Below are positions 8,375 to 17,507 of a stretch of DNA of 64,000 nt, piece after piece. This DNA comes from an uncultured Muribaculaceae bacterium (GTDB lineage: Bacteria > Bacteroidota > Bacteroidia > Bacteroidales > Muribaculaceae): positions 37,372 through 101,371 of the forward strand of contig CAJTPZ010000009.1 in NCBI GenBank assembly GCA_910578395.1, written 5' to 3'. How positions within the stretch are numbered: position 1 is the first letter of the stretch; each line of letters opens with the position of its first letter. The notes under the pieces were generated by a model, which was given only the letters and a program-made list of their open reading frames with translations, ran no database searches and was not told the origin of the DNA. Made by a program: the position numbers and the translations under genes.

Positions 8375-10423
8375 TCAGTTTATTCCGTCACGGCGCAAAA
8401 GAGCCTCTATGGAAGGCTCCTGTCCACGGAATTCGCGGTATAGTTTTCCCGGATTCTCCGATCCGCCTCGTTCAAGTATCGTTTTGCGGAATCTGGCGGC
8501 TGTCGCACTATCGAAAATACCGTTTTGTTTAAACAAAGAAAAAGCATCGGCATCAAGTACTTCCGCCCATTTATAGCTATAATATCCGGCTGCGTATCCG
8601 CCTGAAAATATGTGGTTGAACTGGTTTGAAACCATTGAGCCTTCTATGTCGTCGAATATTGTGACATCTTTCACTGCGTTTCTTTCAAACGATACTGCGT
8701 CAACGACCTCATCGGTCACAGAATGCCATGCCATATCAAGGTAGCCGAAAAGCAGCTGGCGTATGCAGGCGTATGCAGTGCCGTATTGCGATGCAGTGTT
8801 CATTTTGTCGATCATGACACCGGAAAGCATTTCGCCGGTCTTGTAGTGGCGGGCAAATGTGTCAAGAAAATCTTTTTCTCTCAGGAAGTTTTCGTTGAAC
8901 TGCGACGGGAGTTCTACAAAATCGCGGTAGACGTTTGTTCCTGACAGTGAAGCATAGCGTCCGCGTGTGAGCAGTCCATGCAGTGCGTGGCCGAATTCGT
9001 GCAGAAATGTGTTGACTTCGCCAGGCGTCAGTAGCGATGGTTTTCCGGCTACAGGCTTGGTGAAGTTCATCACTATCGATACATGCGGACGTGAGTCTTT
9101 GCCGTCGGCATCGGTCCATTGCTCTTTGAAGTTGGTCATCCATGCGCCCGGGCGTTTGGTCGGCCGTGGAAAGAAGTCGGTATAGAGCACTCCGAGATAA
9201 CTTCCGTCGGCATCTTTCACTTCCCAGGCTTTCACTTCGGGATGATAGACCTCTATATCATTATTTTCGGTCAGAGTTATACCATAGAGTCTGTCTGCAA
9301 GGTTCCACACACCTTCGATGACACGGTCAAGATCAAAATACGGGCGCATTTCCTCCTCGTCGTAGGCATATTCTTTCTCTCTGAGTTTATTACTGTAGTA
9401 ACTGTAGTCCCAGGGCATGAGTCTGATATTTTCTCCCTCGAGTTCCGAGGCAAATTGCTTCAGTCTGTCCATTTCCTGTCTCAGAGGTTCGCGGTAGGCT
9501 GCTTTAAGCTTGTCGAGAAGATCATATACCGCTTCTGGGCTTCCTGCCATGGTGCGGCGCAGCTTGTGTTCAGCAAAAGTTTTTGCGCCAAGAAGATTGG
9601 CTATGCCGAGACGCAATGCGGCTATGCGTTTTATGATTTCGGTATTGTCGAATTCGTCCTTTGTGTTTCGGCCGGAATAAAGTTTCCATAGCTTTTCGCG
9701 CAGATCGCGTCGAGTCGCGCTTTTCATGAAAGCGAAATAGGTAGGCTGGGCAAGGGTGAGGGTACAGTCATCATCGTTGCCTCCTTCCTCTTTCGCCAGA
9801 TTGGTGGCCTCTTCGACAATGTGGGTCGGAACACCGTCGAGATCGCTTCGTTTCAGTTTTATACGATAGGTCTTGAGCTCATTGGTCACATTCTGTCCGA
9901 ATTTTGTGGTAAGTTCCGACAGTTCCGCCTTCAGCTTCTTTAGGCGCTCTCGATCCTCCCCCTGCAGTTCCGCACCCGACAGAGCGAACGAGTCGTAGGT
10001 GTTTTGAAGCAGCATTGCATCGTCGGTGTCGAGGTCGAGGGTGTGGCGTTGCTCATATACTGTCTTTACATGTTTCCAAAGGTTCTCATTTAGAGTGATG
10101 CGCGTTGAGAATTCCGATAGCTTTGGAGCCATTTCCATCGCTATTTCATCAAGCGCGTCGTTGCCGTCGGCATCCATTAACGGATAAGCCACACCAAGCA
10201 CTCTGTCGAGTGTCGCGCCGCTTTTCTCAAGAGCGATGATTGTGTTCTCCATTGTCGCAGGCTCAGGATTAGATGCTATTGCGTCTATCTCGGTCAGAGC
10301 CTCGGATATGGCCGGTTCAATAGCCTCTTTGATGGTTTGTGGAGTTATTCTGGAGAATGGAGGTGTGTTGTGTGGAGTTTCAAATGTTTGAAAAAAAATG
10401 TTTGACGGACAATTATTACACAT
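8375..10423 (-). CDS. dcp: Peptidyl-dipeptidase of the M3 (thimet) metallopeptidase family
   Basis: Zinc peptidase that removes dipeptides from the C-terminus of small peptides. The 682-residue protein has the zinc-binding motif HEFGHALHG with His475, Glu476 and His479, and the family landmarks GAWMTNFKEQW, VSIVMNFTKP and SGGYAAGYYSYKWAEVLDADAF. Length and the opening NIFFQTFETPHNTPPFSRI match Dcp, whose mature form starts with a similar segment. No signal peptide is evident, so the enzyme is likely cytoplasmic. A TAnnTTTG box on the minus strand lies about 50 bases upstream of the start, and the secreted C1 peptidase is transcribed divergently from the same spacer. Confidence 0.95.
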   Translation of the reverse strand: MCNNCPSNIFFQTFETPHNTPPFSRITPQTIKEAIEPAISEALTEIDAIASNPEPATMENTIIALEKSGATLDRVLGVAYPLMDADGNDALDEIAMEMAPKLSEFSTRITLNENLWKHVKTVYEQRHTLDLDTDDAMLLQNTYDSFALSGAELQGEDRERLKKLKAELSELTTKFGQNVTNELKTYRIKLKRSDLDGVPTHIVEEATNLAKEEGGNDDDCTLTLAQPTYFAFMKSATRRDLREKLWKLYSGRNTKDEFDNTEIIKRIAALRLGIANLLGAKTFAEHKLRRTMAGSPEAVYDLLDKLKAAYREPLRQEMDRLKQFASELEGENIRLMPWDYSYYSNKLREKEYAYDEEEMRPYFDLDRVIEGVWNLADRLYGITLTENNDIEVYHPEVKAWEVKDADGSYLGVLYTDFFPRPTKRPGAWMTNFKEQWTDADGKDSRPHVSIVMNFTKPVAGKPSLLTPGEVNTFLHEFGHALHGLLTRGRYASLSGTNVYRDFVELPSQFNENFLREKDFLDTFARHYKTGEMLSGVMIDKMNTASQYGTAYACIRQLLFGYLDMAWHSVTDEVVDAVSFERNAVKDVTIFDDIEGSMVSNQFNHIFSGGYAAGYYSYKWAEVLDADAFSLFKQNGIFDSATAARFRKTILERGGSENPGKLYREFRGQEPSIEALLRRDGIN

Positions 10424-10471
10424 ACTTTTGTAAATAAATGTGGAAACGTGAAAAATAATTTTGTTTTATGA

Positions 10472-10479
10472 CAAAAGTA
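10472..10479 (-). promoter_or_regulatory. -7 box for the dcp-type gene
   Basis: On the minus strand this reads TACTTTTG, matching TAnnTTTG, 49 bases upstream of the start codon at 10423. Confidence 0.55.
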
Positions 10480-10511
10480 TAGAAAAAGAGTGCACAGAAG
10501 ATAATATTATT

Positions 10512-10519
10512 TATATTTG
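10512..10519 (+). promoter_or_regulatory. -7 box for the C1 peptidase gene
   Basis: TATATTTG, a match to the Bacteroidetes -7 consensus, 24 bases upstream of the start codon at 10544. The predicted 5' leader is therefore short. Confidence 0.6.
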
Positions 10520-10543
10520 CATATCATTAATATTTCATAACAC

Positions 10544-11755
10544 ATGACCAATCGCATTATATCAATGGTGGCATCAGCAGCAGTGGCTGTATCGATGACC
10601 GCTCAGACAGCTCCTGCTGCTAAGCAGGATTCTCTCGGATTCAAGTTTACCGATGTAAAGATCAATCCGACCAACTCGGTCAAGAATCAGGCTTCAAGCG
10701 GTACCTGCTGGTGCTTCTCGGGTACATCGCAGCTTGAGGATGAGATCCTTCACAAGGGTGGACCTTCGGTCGATCTTTCAGAAATGTACACTGTACGCAA
10801 GGTTTATGAAGATAAGGCTGACCGTTACATCCGTCTCGGCGGCACAGGCAATTTCAGCCAGGGTGGAGCTATCACCGATGTGCCATACGTGTTTGAGACC
10901 TATGGAGCTATTCCCGAATCGGCATATCCCGGCATCGCCTATGGCGAGGATTCACACATGCACGGCGAGTTTGAAGCTGTCATGAAGGCTTATCTCGATG
11001 CTGTTAAGAATCGTCCCAACCGTCGCCTTTCAACAGCATGGAAGCAGGGTCTTCAGGGCATTCTCGATGCATATCTCGGCAAGGTTCCCGAGACTTTTGA
11101 AGTAGACGGAAAAACCTACACCCCTCAGACTTATGCAAAGAGTCTCGGTATCGACGCAACCGAAATCGTACCTTTCACTTCGTTCACTCATCATCCGTTC
11201 TATACCAAATTCCCTCTTGAGGTTGCCGACAACTGGATGTGGGAAGGTTATTACAACGTGCCCATGAATGAGCTGAAGGCTATTGTAGACAATGCTATCA
11301 GCAAAGGTTACACAATTGAATGGGCTGCCGACGTGTCTGAGCCCGGATTCAAGTGGCGCAACGGTTTGGCAGTGATGCCTGCCGATAAGGACGAGGCTAC
11401 TCTCGAAGGCACCGAGCTTTCCCGTTGGGTGGCTCTCACTCCGGCCGAGCGTGCACGCGAGCGCTACAACCTTAACGGTCCCGCAAAAGAAATCGAGGTG
11501 ACACAGGAGATGCGTCAGAATATGTTTGACCGCATGGAGACTACCGATGACCACGGCATGGTCATTGTCGGCTCAGCTGTTGACCAGAACGGCAATCCTT
11601 ACTACAAGGTGAAGAACTCATGGGGTACCGACGGTCATATCTATGACGGCTACTTCTATGTTTCAGTTCCCTACTTCCTTGCAAAGACACTTTCTATCGG
11701 TGTCAACAAAAACGGTGTTCCTTCGGAGATCGCCAAGAAGTCAGGCCTGAAATAA
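10544..11755 (+). CDS. C1-family cysteine peptidase, bleomycin hydrolase/aminopeptidase C-like, exported
   Basis: Papain-fold aminopeptidase. The 403-residue product contains the active-site Cys55 in SSGTCWCFSG, the oxyanion Gln49 (KNQA), His337 in DDHGMVIVG and Asn358 in KNSWG, all in the order of the PepC/bleomycin hydrolase family. Unlike classical cytoplasmic PepC it starts with a signal peptide (MTNRIISMVASAAVAVSMTAQT), so it probably acts in the periplasm or outside. It is monocistronic: a promoter box lies just upstream and an imperfect hairpin follows the stop codon. The pairing with the divergent Dcp-type peptidase suggests a peptide-utilization locus, but no peptide importer is present here. 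Confidence 0.94.
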   Translation: MTNRIISMVASAAVAVSMTAQTAPAAKQDSLGFKFTDVKINPTNSVKNQASSGTCWCFSGTSQLEDEILHKGGPSVDLSEMYTVRKVYEDKADRYIRLGGTGNFSQGGAITDVPYVFETYGAIPESAYPGIAYGEDSHMHGEFEAVMKAYLDAVKNRPNRRLSTAWKQGLQGILDAYLGKVPETFEVDGKTYTPQTYAKSLGIDATEIVPFTSFTHHPFYTKFPLEVADNWMWEGYYNVPMNELKAIVDNAISKGYTIEWAADVSEPGFKWRNGLAVMPADKDEATLEGTELSRWVALTPAERARERYNLNGPAKEIEVTQEMRQNMFDRMETTDDHGMVIVGSAVDQNGNPYYKVKNSWGTDGHIYDGYFYVSVPYFLAKTLSIGVNKNGVPSEIAKKSGLK

Positions 11756-11780
11756 TCAGTCATAACAAATTTTGATGGCA

Positions 11781-11814
11781 ACGGGTGTGTCTTCTTTTAT
11801 GTAGGCGCACCCGT
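11781..11814 (+). terminator. Possible weak terminator after the C1 peptidase gene
   Basis: ACGGGTGTG (11781-11789) pairs with CGCACCCGT (11806-11814) with one G-T pair. There is no U-tract after the stem, so it may instead be an RNA-stability hairpin. Confidence 0.4.
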
Positions 11815-11856
11815 GTCTCATTCGGCAATAATAACCTAAATTATATCATACACGCA

Positions 11857-12807
11857 ATGAAAAAGATATTGTATCTTATCGCTCCGGTGTTGCTGGTTGC
11901 TTCATGTGGGGGCGAGCATAAGCCTGAAAAGCCCGACACGATGGTTGTGGCTACCTACAACATCCGTCAGGCCAATCATGGTGATTCAGTAGCAGGAAAC
12001 GGCTGGGGACAGCGTGCTCCCCATATCGCTGATCTTGTCAAATTTCATGGATTTGATATTTTCGGAACACAGGAAGGTTTCCAGTATATGCTCGAAGATC
12101 TTAAGAGCAATCTTCCGGGCTATGAGTATATAGGAGTGGGGCGCGATAATGGATCCGATGAAGGTGAGCATGCCGCTATTTTCTATAACACTGATAAGTT
12201 CGACGTGCTTGACAGCGGTGATTTCTGGCTTTCGGAGACGCCCGACAGCGTGTCGTTCGGCTGGGATGCCGTGTGCCGCCGCATCTGCACATGGGGCAAA
12301 TTCCGCAATAAGGAGACCGGTTTTACGTTTGTATATTTCAATCTCCACATGGATCATGTGGGAGTTGTGGCCCGTGCCGAGAGTGCAAAACTCATTCTTG
12401 ATAAGATCAAGGCATTTCCGGAGCCACTGCCTGTTATGCTTAGCGGCGACTTCAATGTCGATCAGAATTCGGAGTCTTATAAGCTCCTCAATGAGTCGGG
12501 TATTATGCGCGATGCTTATGAGACATCGGAATTCATATATGCCAAAAACGGCACTTTCAACAACTACAATTCCCAGGCTTATACCGATCAGCGCATCGAC
12601 CATATTTTCATGAGTCCTGAGTTTGAAGTGAAGAAGTATGGTGTGCTTACCGATACTTACCGTACGGAGAACGCTGAATCGGTAAAAGAGAATGCCGCCA
12701 ATGCTCCCAAGGAGGTTAAGATTTCAAGATGGCAGGCCCGCACTCCTTCCGATCACTATCCTGTGATGCTTGTGGTTGAGACAAAAAAGGTTGAAAGCAC
12801 GAAGTAA
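11857..12807 (+). CDS. Endonuclease/exonuclease/phosphatase (EEP) family lipoprotein
   Basis: A metal-dependent phosphodiesterase or phosphatase of the DNase I-like fold, anchored as a lipoprotein. The 316-residue product starts MKKILYLIAPVLLVASCGG with the lipobox Cys at residue 17. Active-site elements are complete: Asn35 (TYNIR), Glu73 (GTQEG), His164 and His167 (FNLHMDHVG), Asp198/Asn200 (SGDFNVD) and Asp299-His300 (SDHYPV). An upstream in-frame ATG would add 24 residues lacking any signal, so the start at 11857 is preferred. EEP lipoproteins are frequent next to SusCD loci, where phosphodiester or phosphomonoester substrates are suspected; the true substrate is not visible. It lies between the C1 peptidase and a convergent GH43 gene. 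Confidence 0.9.
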   Translation: MKKILYLIAPVLLVASCGGEHKPEKPDTMVVATYNIRQANHGDSVAGNGWGQRAPHIADLVKFHGFDIFGTQEGFQYMLEDLKSNLPGYEYIGVGRDNGSDEGEHAAIFYNTDKFDVLDSGDFWLSETPDSVSFGWDAVCRRICTWGKFRNKETGFTFVYFNLHMDHVGVVARAESAKLILDKIKAFPEPLPVMLSGDFNVDQNSESYKLLNESGIMRDAYETSEFIYAKNGTFNNYNSQAYTDQRIDHIFMSPEFEVKKYGVLTDTYRTENAESVKENAANAPKEVKISRWQARTPSDHYPVMLVVETKKVESTK

Positions 12808-12831
12808 ACAATAAATATTCTCTTATTGACA

Positions 12832-12870
12832 AAATGGGCTGCGTCTGAAAAGTGACGCAGCCCATTTATT
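12832..12870. terminator. Bidirectional terminator between the EEP and GH43 genes
   Basis: Perfect 14-bp stem (12832-12845 with 12854-12867, core TGGGCTGCGTC) with loop TGAAAAGT and A/T-rich flanks on both sides. It serves two convergent genes. Confidence 0.9.
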
Positions 12871-12896
12871 ATAGGTCTATGGATGTGTGAGGTCCG

Positions 12897-13928
12897 TTAT
12901 TTTATAGTGATTGCTTCGGGACCAGTGAAAGTCATCTTCACCGGTTTGATAAAGCCGTCTTCGTCAAATTCGAGCTTATCGATGCATGTCGAACGTTCGT
13001 TGTAGTGCTTGATATCGAGTCCGCGGCGGTGATAGACGATGTAATAGTCATCGGTGCCGGGGATCTGTATTACGGAGTGATGCCCGGCGCCTGTGGCGAT
13101 CTCAGGATCCTGCTGGAGTATAGTGCCTATACGTTCAAACGGACCAAGAGGGGAGTCGGCTATAGCGTAGGCTACTCTATAGTCAGGGCCGGTCCATCCG
13201 CCCTCCGACCACATGAAGTAATATTTGCCGTTGCGCTTGAGCATAAACGGTCCTTCCACATAATCCTTTGGAGTGACTTCCTTATATATATCACCGTCGT
13301 CAAATTTGCCAATCGAGGTGAGGTCGTCATTGAGTTTCACCACATTGCAGTGACGCCACCCGCCGTAGTACATGTAATATTGTCCGTCATCGTCGAGAAA
13401 TACATACTGGTCGATGGGCTGGGCGCCGTTGATGATTTTGTCGATAAGCGGCTTGCCTAAGGCGTCTTTAAATGGACCTTCAGGACGATCGGACACAGCT
13501 ACGCCGATACCGCCAAGACGTTCATTGTTCTGTATGTCGTTGGCACCGAAATAGAGGTAGTACTTGTCACCCTTCTTTACGATTGCGGGAGCCCAAAGAG
13601 CGTAATCGGCCCATTTCACGTCTCTGATATGCAGAACTTCGTTGTGTTTTGTCCAGTTTACAAGGTCGGGTGACGAGAATGCATCTAAGTGTGTCTGTAG
13701 GTTGTATTCCGGATTTCCGGCGTCGGTCTTTCGCTCAAGATCGGCTTTATACTTTTCCTTGTCGGCACCGTAAAGACGTGAAAGTGTGGGGTAGATCCAT
13801 ACTTCCTTTCCTATGACAATGCCTTCGGGATCGGCATACCAGCCTGGGAAAACCGGATTAATCGCACTTGCGCCTATTGCGGCTGCTGCCGACAGGCCTA
13901 AAGTTATAAACTTTAGATTCTTTTTCAT
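12897..13928 (-). CDS. Glycoside hydrolase family 43 (arabinofuranosidase/xylosidase type), exported
   Basis: Five-bladed beta-propeller glycosidase, probably releasing arabinose or xylose units. The 343-residue protein has a signal peptide (MKKNLKFITLGLSAAAAIGASA) and the three GH43 catalytic carboxylates in context: Asp33 in GWYADPE as base, Asp173 in IDQYVFLDDDGQYY as pKa modulator and Glu225 in VEGPFML as acid. WAPAIVKKGDKYYLYFGA is another family landmark. No lipobox is seen, so it is likely periplasmic. It is transcribed divergently from the first susC gene; a TAnnTTTG box and a TGTTTTAAAACA palindrome lie upstream. The sugar specificity cannot be fixed from sequence. Confidence 0.93.
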   Translation of the reverse strand: MKKNLKFITLGLSAAAAIGASAINPVFPGWYADPEGIVIGKEVWIYPTLSRLYGADKEKYKADLERKTDAGNPEYNLQTHLDAFSSPDLVNWTKHNEVLHIRDVKWADYALWAPAIVKKGDKYYLYFGANDIQNNERLGGIGVAVSDRPEGPFKDALGKPLIDKIINGAQPIDQYVFLDDDGQYYMYYGGWRHCNVVKLNDDLTSIGKFDDGDIYKEVTPKDYVEGPFMLKRNGKYYFMWSEGGWTGPDYRVAYAIADSPLGPFERIGTILQQDPEIATGAGHHSVIQIPGTDDYYIVYHRRGLDIKHYNERSTCIDKLEFDEDGFIKPVKMTFTGPEAITIK

Positions 13929-13959
13929 TATTCGATGTCGTTATGATATTGATTCTTTG

Positions 13960-13967
13960 CAAAGATA
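13960..13967 (-). promoter_or_regulatory. -7 box for the GH43 gene
   Basis: Reads TATCTTTG on the minus strand, 31 bases upstream of the GH43 start codon at 13928. Confidence 0.6.
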
Positions 13968-14054
13968 ACAAAGAATATCCGATGAAAAGAACATTGAATG
14001 CCGTTAGCTGTTCCGGTTTGTGTAATGTTATTTTTTTTCGTTAAAAAAGAAATG

Positions 14055-14066
14055 TGTTTTAAAACA
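14055..14066. promoter_or_regulatory. TGTTTTAAAACA palindrome on the GH43 side of the divergent spacer
   Basis: Perfect 12-bp palindrome lying about 127 bases upstream of the GH43 start. The identical 12-mer recurs at 14250-14261, about 132 bases upstream of the susC start, so each divergent gene has one copy at a similar distance. An operator role is inferred. Confidence 0.5.
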
Positions 14067-14206
14067 AAATTAACTTAAATCAAAAGGTGTTGCATTGGCG
14101 AATGTAATTCGGCTATAAGCTTGCCATTATCATAAGCATATTGTTTTGCTCTGAAATCATAGAGACCGAAATAATAAAAATAACAGAATTTTTAGGTGGT
14201 TAAATT

Positions 14207-14265
14207 ACTGTGAATCAGTCTATTTACCCCCCCCCTAAAGCAGTCTTTATGTTTTAAAACATAAA
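14207..14265 (+). promoter_or_regulatory. Upstream control block of susC 1: ACTG-N5-CAGT dyad, C9 tract and 20-bp palindrome
   Basis: Within the 464-base gene-less spacer 13929-14392. Visible parts are ACTG-TGAAT-CAGT (14207-14219), a run of nine C (14227-14235) and the perfect palindrome TTTATGTTTTAAAACATAAA (14246-14265). The same three parts, in the same order and spacing, precede the second susC gene. The dyad starts 186 bases before the ATG here and 188 there. The rest of the spacer is A/T-rich; no good TAnnTTTG box for susC was found, which fits an activator-dependent promoter. Both spacers also share ATACCAATC a few bases upstream of the ATG. Confidence 0.7.
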
Positions 14266-14392
14266 AGCCTGATGTTAAAAAGCTTGCATGGCTCGTTAAT
14301 AAACCGTAACTTGCTTGCGTATTAGTACAATCTTGGTACACTTCGTTTTGATAACGATTATTGTTTTATTATACCAATCATTACCTAAAATT

Positions 14393-17300
14393 ATGCCAAA
14401 AAATTTGATTAAGGTTCTTGCATGCGGTATGCTTGCTGCCGGAGGTACTTTTACCGTCCAGGCGCAGTCTACAATAGCTGCAAACCAGCAAGTTTCAGCG
14501 TGCACCGGTACTGTTGTCGACTCAGAAGGCGAGCCGATCATAGGTGCATCCGTTTTGGTCGTCGGTACCTCGTCGGGTACTGCAACCGATTTCGACGGGA
14601 ATTTTTCAATCCCCAATGTGAAAGCGGGCAGCACACTTCGCATAACAAGTGTGGGGTTTACGGCTGTTGATGTGAAATGGAACGGTACACCTCTCAACAT
14701 CGTTCTCAAAGAGGATGCCAAACTTCTTGACGAGGTTGTGGCTATCGGTTATGGCACACAGAAGAAAGCTGACCTGACAGGTGCTGTTGGTGTCGTGAAC
14801 GTGAATGATGCAAAAAAACTACCTCAGACTGATATCGCATCGATGCTTCAGGGTCAGGTGCCGGGTGTGTCGGTGCAGACATCCTCGCAGCCGGGCGCTA
14901 CTGCCAACGTGCGCATCCGTGGTATCAGCTCATTTAACAACGTGGGACCTCTCTATGTGATCGACGGTCTTATCGTGAATGACGCAAGTAACATCAGCCC
15001 TAATGAAATAGAGTCGATGCAGGTCCTCAAGGATGCTTCGGCGGCAGCTATCTATGGTGCACGTGGCGCCAACGGCGTTATACTCATCACGACTAAGCAC
15101 GGAAAGAGCGGTAAGCCCACTCTCGACATTACCGCCAACTATTCATGGCAGCAGATGCCGAGCAAGATCGAAATGATGGATGCCAACCAGTACATGAAGT
15201 ACAATGAGCTTGGCTACATCAATGCACAGATCGAATGGCCGGCAGCAGCCAACGGTGTTGTTCCGGGTTATATGCTCGCCAATACCGACTGGCAGAAAGC
15301 TGTGTTCCAGACCGGTTTCACGCAGGACTATAACCTCATGTACACACAGGGGTCAGAGAACATACACAACGCTATAGGAGGTGGATTTCTTGATCAGGAA
15401 GGTGTTATAGACGGTCCGAAATACAAGCGTGCCACATTCCGCGTGAACACCGACGCTACCTACGGTATCCTCACAATAGGTGAGAACGCTACATTCTATT
15501 ATACCGAGGCAAATCCATGGCAGGGCGGTTCATTTGCAGGTGCGCTCCAGACTCCGGCGGTGACTCCTGTCTACGATGAGTCGAATGTCGGAGGTTACGG
15601 TCACGGCAGTTCCATGTTCCCCCACTACATCACCAACCCGGTGGGTAACCAGGCTGCGGTCGACGCCAGAAACACCTCATATCGTCTCGTAGGAAATATT
15701 TTTGCCGAACTCAAGTTCCTCAAGCATTTCACCTATAAATTCAATATGGGTCTCGACGCTGCCTGGAACCGCAATAAGTCCTTGCGTCACTATTGGTCGC
15801 TCCGCACCAATGACGACACTTCTCATAAAGACCTCCTGAGCGAAGCTACGAGCAATCGTTCCACATTCCTTATCGAGAACACGTTGACTTACAATCAGTC
15901 GTTTGACAGGCACAACATCACAGCCCTCGTCGGTTTCACTGCCGAGGATGTCAACTGGCACAGCCTTGGAGCGAGCATCTACGACCAGCAGTACGACGGA
16001 CTGGCTCAGATTACTCTCGGTACAACACAGAACAACATGAGTGGTTCCGACGAGCAGCGTCGCATGGCATCGTGGCTCGCACGTGTCGACTACAATTATG
16101 ATTCCCGTTATTATCTGCAGGTCAACTTCCGTTCTGATGCATGTTCGAAATTCGGTCTTGCAAACCGTCGCGGTAACTTCCCCTCCTTCTCGGCAGGATG
16201 GCGCCCGACACAGGAGGCGTTCTGGGAAGATCTCGGAGCATCACACATCATCAACAACATTAAACTCCGTGGCAGCTGGGGTAAGATCGGCGATATGCAG
16301 TCGCTCGGAAACTACTCTTATCAGTCGGTAGTATCATCCTATCAGCCCCTGATCGGTCTTAACAACATGTGGAACTGGTATGGCTTGCTCAATGACAAGA
16401 TCATTCCCGGCGCTCTCGCTACTACACGTGTCAATCCCAACCTCAAGTGGGAGACTAAGACAACCACTAATGTCGGTATCGATTTCGAGTTGCTTAACAG
16501 CCGCCTGACCGGTAGCTTCGAATGGTTCACTTCGACGACTTCCGACCTTCTCTATAATATCAATACGGCTTATGCGACCGGTACTCCGAGCCTCTGGACC
16601 AACTATGGCAAGATGCGCAACAGCGGCATTGAGTTCAATATCCTGTGGCGTGACATGGCAGGGGAGTTCACCTACTCGGTAGGTGCCAACATCTCGACTG
16701 TGCGCAACAAGGTGCTCCGTCTCGGCACTACCGATCTCTACGATGCCGGTTCAAGCCGCACTGAGGTAGGCCGCTCGATATCCGATTTCTTCCTTATTCC
16801 TATGGATGGCATCTTCCAGTCAAAGGATGAGGTTTACGCCCACACCACAACTCTTAAGAATGGCAATGTGGTTGTTGTGCAGCCCACAGCTGAGGCCGGA
16901 GATATCCGTTATGTCGACACCAACGGCGACGGACAGATCACACAGGACGACCGCGTTTACGCCGGATCGCCGCTTCCTAAGTTTGAGGCAGGTCTGACAG
17001 CTTCTCTTGAATGGCGTGGCATCGATTTCAGCATGTTCTGGACTTCGCGCTATGGCAACAAGGTATACAACTCGACACGTGCGGGTATTCTTGCCACTTA
17101 TGTTAACAGTATGCCGGCCGACTACAAGCCGTGGACATGGGATAATCCATCCAATGAGGATCCGCGCATGTATGCCAACGCATCCAACAATACAATGGCA
17201 AACACCGACCGTTTCCTTGAGGATGGCTCGTTCCTCCGTCTGAAGAACCTTCAGCTCGGTTACAGCATTCCGACCAATATCTCGAAGCGTTTTGGTGTGC

Positions 17301-17464
17301 AGCGTCTGCGCATGTATGTCAGCGGTCAGAACCTTTGGACAATCACAGGCTACAAGGGATATGATCCTGAGCTGATTTCCACCAATGTGTTCTCGCAGGG
17401 TTACGATTCGGGCCAGTTCCCCAACACCCGCCAGTACAACGTTGGTCTACAGGTTACATTCTAA
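14393..17464 (+). CDS. susC: SusC/RagA-type TonB-dependent outer-membrane transporter 1
   Basis: Outer-membrane active importer for oligosaccharides, driven by TonB. The 1023-residue product has a signal peptide ending near TVQAQS, an N-terminal carboxypeptidase-regulatory-like domain (about residues 36-110, with VVDSEGEPIIGASV and TDFDGNF), the linker motif DEVVAIGYG (113-121), a plug domain with IRGISSFNNVGPLYVIDG and GARGANGVILITTK, and the 22-strand barrel ending in the aromatic strand YNVGLQVTF. The frame is open 26 codons upstream but the signal peptide fits MPKNLIKVLACGMLAAGG. SusD follows after 43 bases. The ligand is unknown; the divergent GH43 gene suggests an arabinose- or xylose-containing glycan. 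Confidence 0.97.
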   Translation: MPKNLIKVLACGMLAAGGTFTVQAQSTIAANQQVSACTGTVVDSEGEPIIGASVLVVGTSSGTATDFDGNFSIPNVKAGSTLRITSVGFTAVDVKWNGTPLNIVLKEDAKLLDEVVAIGYGTQKKADLTGAVGVVNVNDAKKLPQTDIASMLQGQVPGVSVQTSSQPGATANVRIRGISSFNNVGPLYVIDGLIVNDASNISPNEIESMQVLKDASAAAIYGARGANGVILITTKHGKSGKPTLDITANYSWQQMPSKIEMMDANQYMKYNELGYINAQIEWPAAANGVVPGYMLANTDWQKAVFQTGFTQDYNLMYTQGSENIHNAIGGGFLDQEGVIDGPKYKRATFRVNTDATYGILTIGENATFYYTEANPWQGGSFAGALQTPAVTPVYDESNVGGYGHGSSMFPHYITNPVGNQAAVDARNTSYRLVGNIFAELKFLKHFTYKFNMGLDAAWNRNKSLRHYWSLRTNDDTSHKDLLSEATSNRSTFLIENTLTYNQSFDRHNITALVGFTAEDVNWHSLGASIYDQQYDGLAQITLGTTQNNMSGSDEQRRMASWLARVDYNYDSRYYLQVNFRSDACSKFGLANRRGNFPSFSAGWRPTQEAFWEDLGASHIINNIKLRGSWGKIGDMQSLGNYSYQSVVSSYQPLIGLNNMWNWYGLLNDKIIPGALATTRVNPNLKWETKTTTNVGIDFELLNSRLTGSFEWFTSTTSDLLYNINTAYATGTPSLWTNYGKMRNSGIEFNILWRDMAGEFTYSVGANISTVRNKVLRLGTTDLYDAGSSRTEVGRSISDFFLIPMDGIFQSKDEVYAHTTTLKNGNVVVVQPTAEAGDIRYVDTNGDGQITQDDRVYAGSPLPKFEAGLTASLEWRGIDFSMFWTSRYGNKVYNSTRAGILATYVNSMPADYKPWTWDNPSNEDPRMYANASNNTMANTDRFLEDGSFLRLKNLQLGYSIPTNISKRFGVQRLRMYVSGQNLWTITGYKGYDPELISTNVFSQGYDSGQFPNTRQYNVGLQVTF

Positions 17465-17507
17465 ACAACATCCAATCATTGTCAAGGCAATTATTTAAAG
17501 AATTCTC

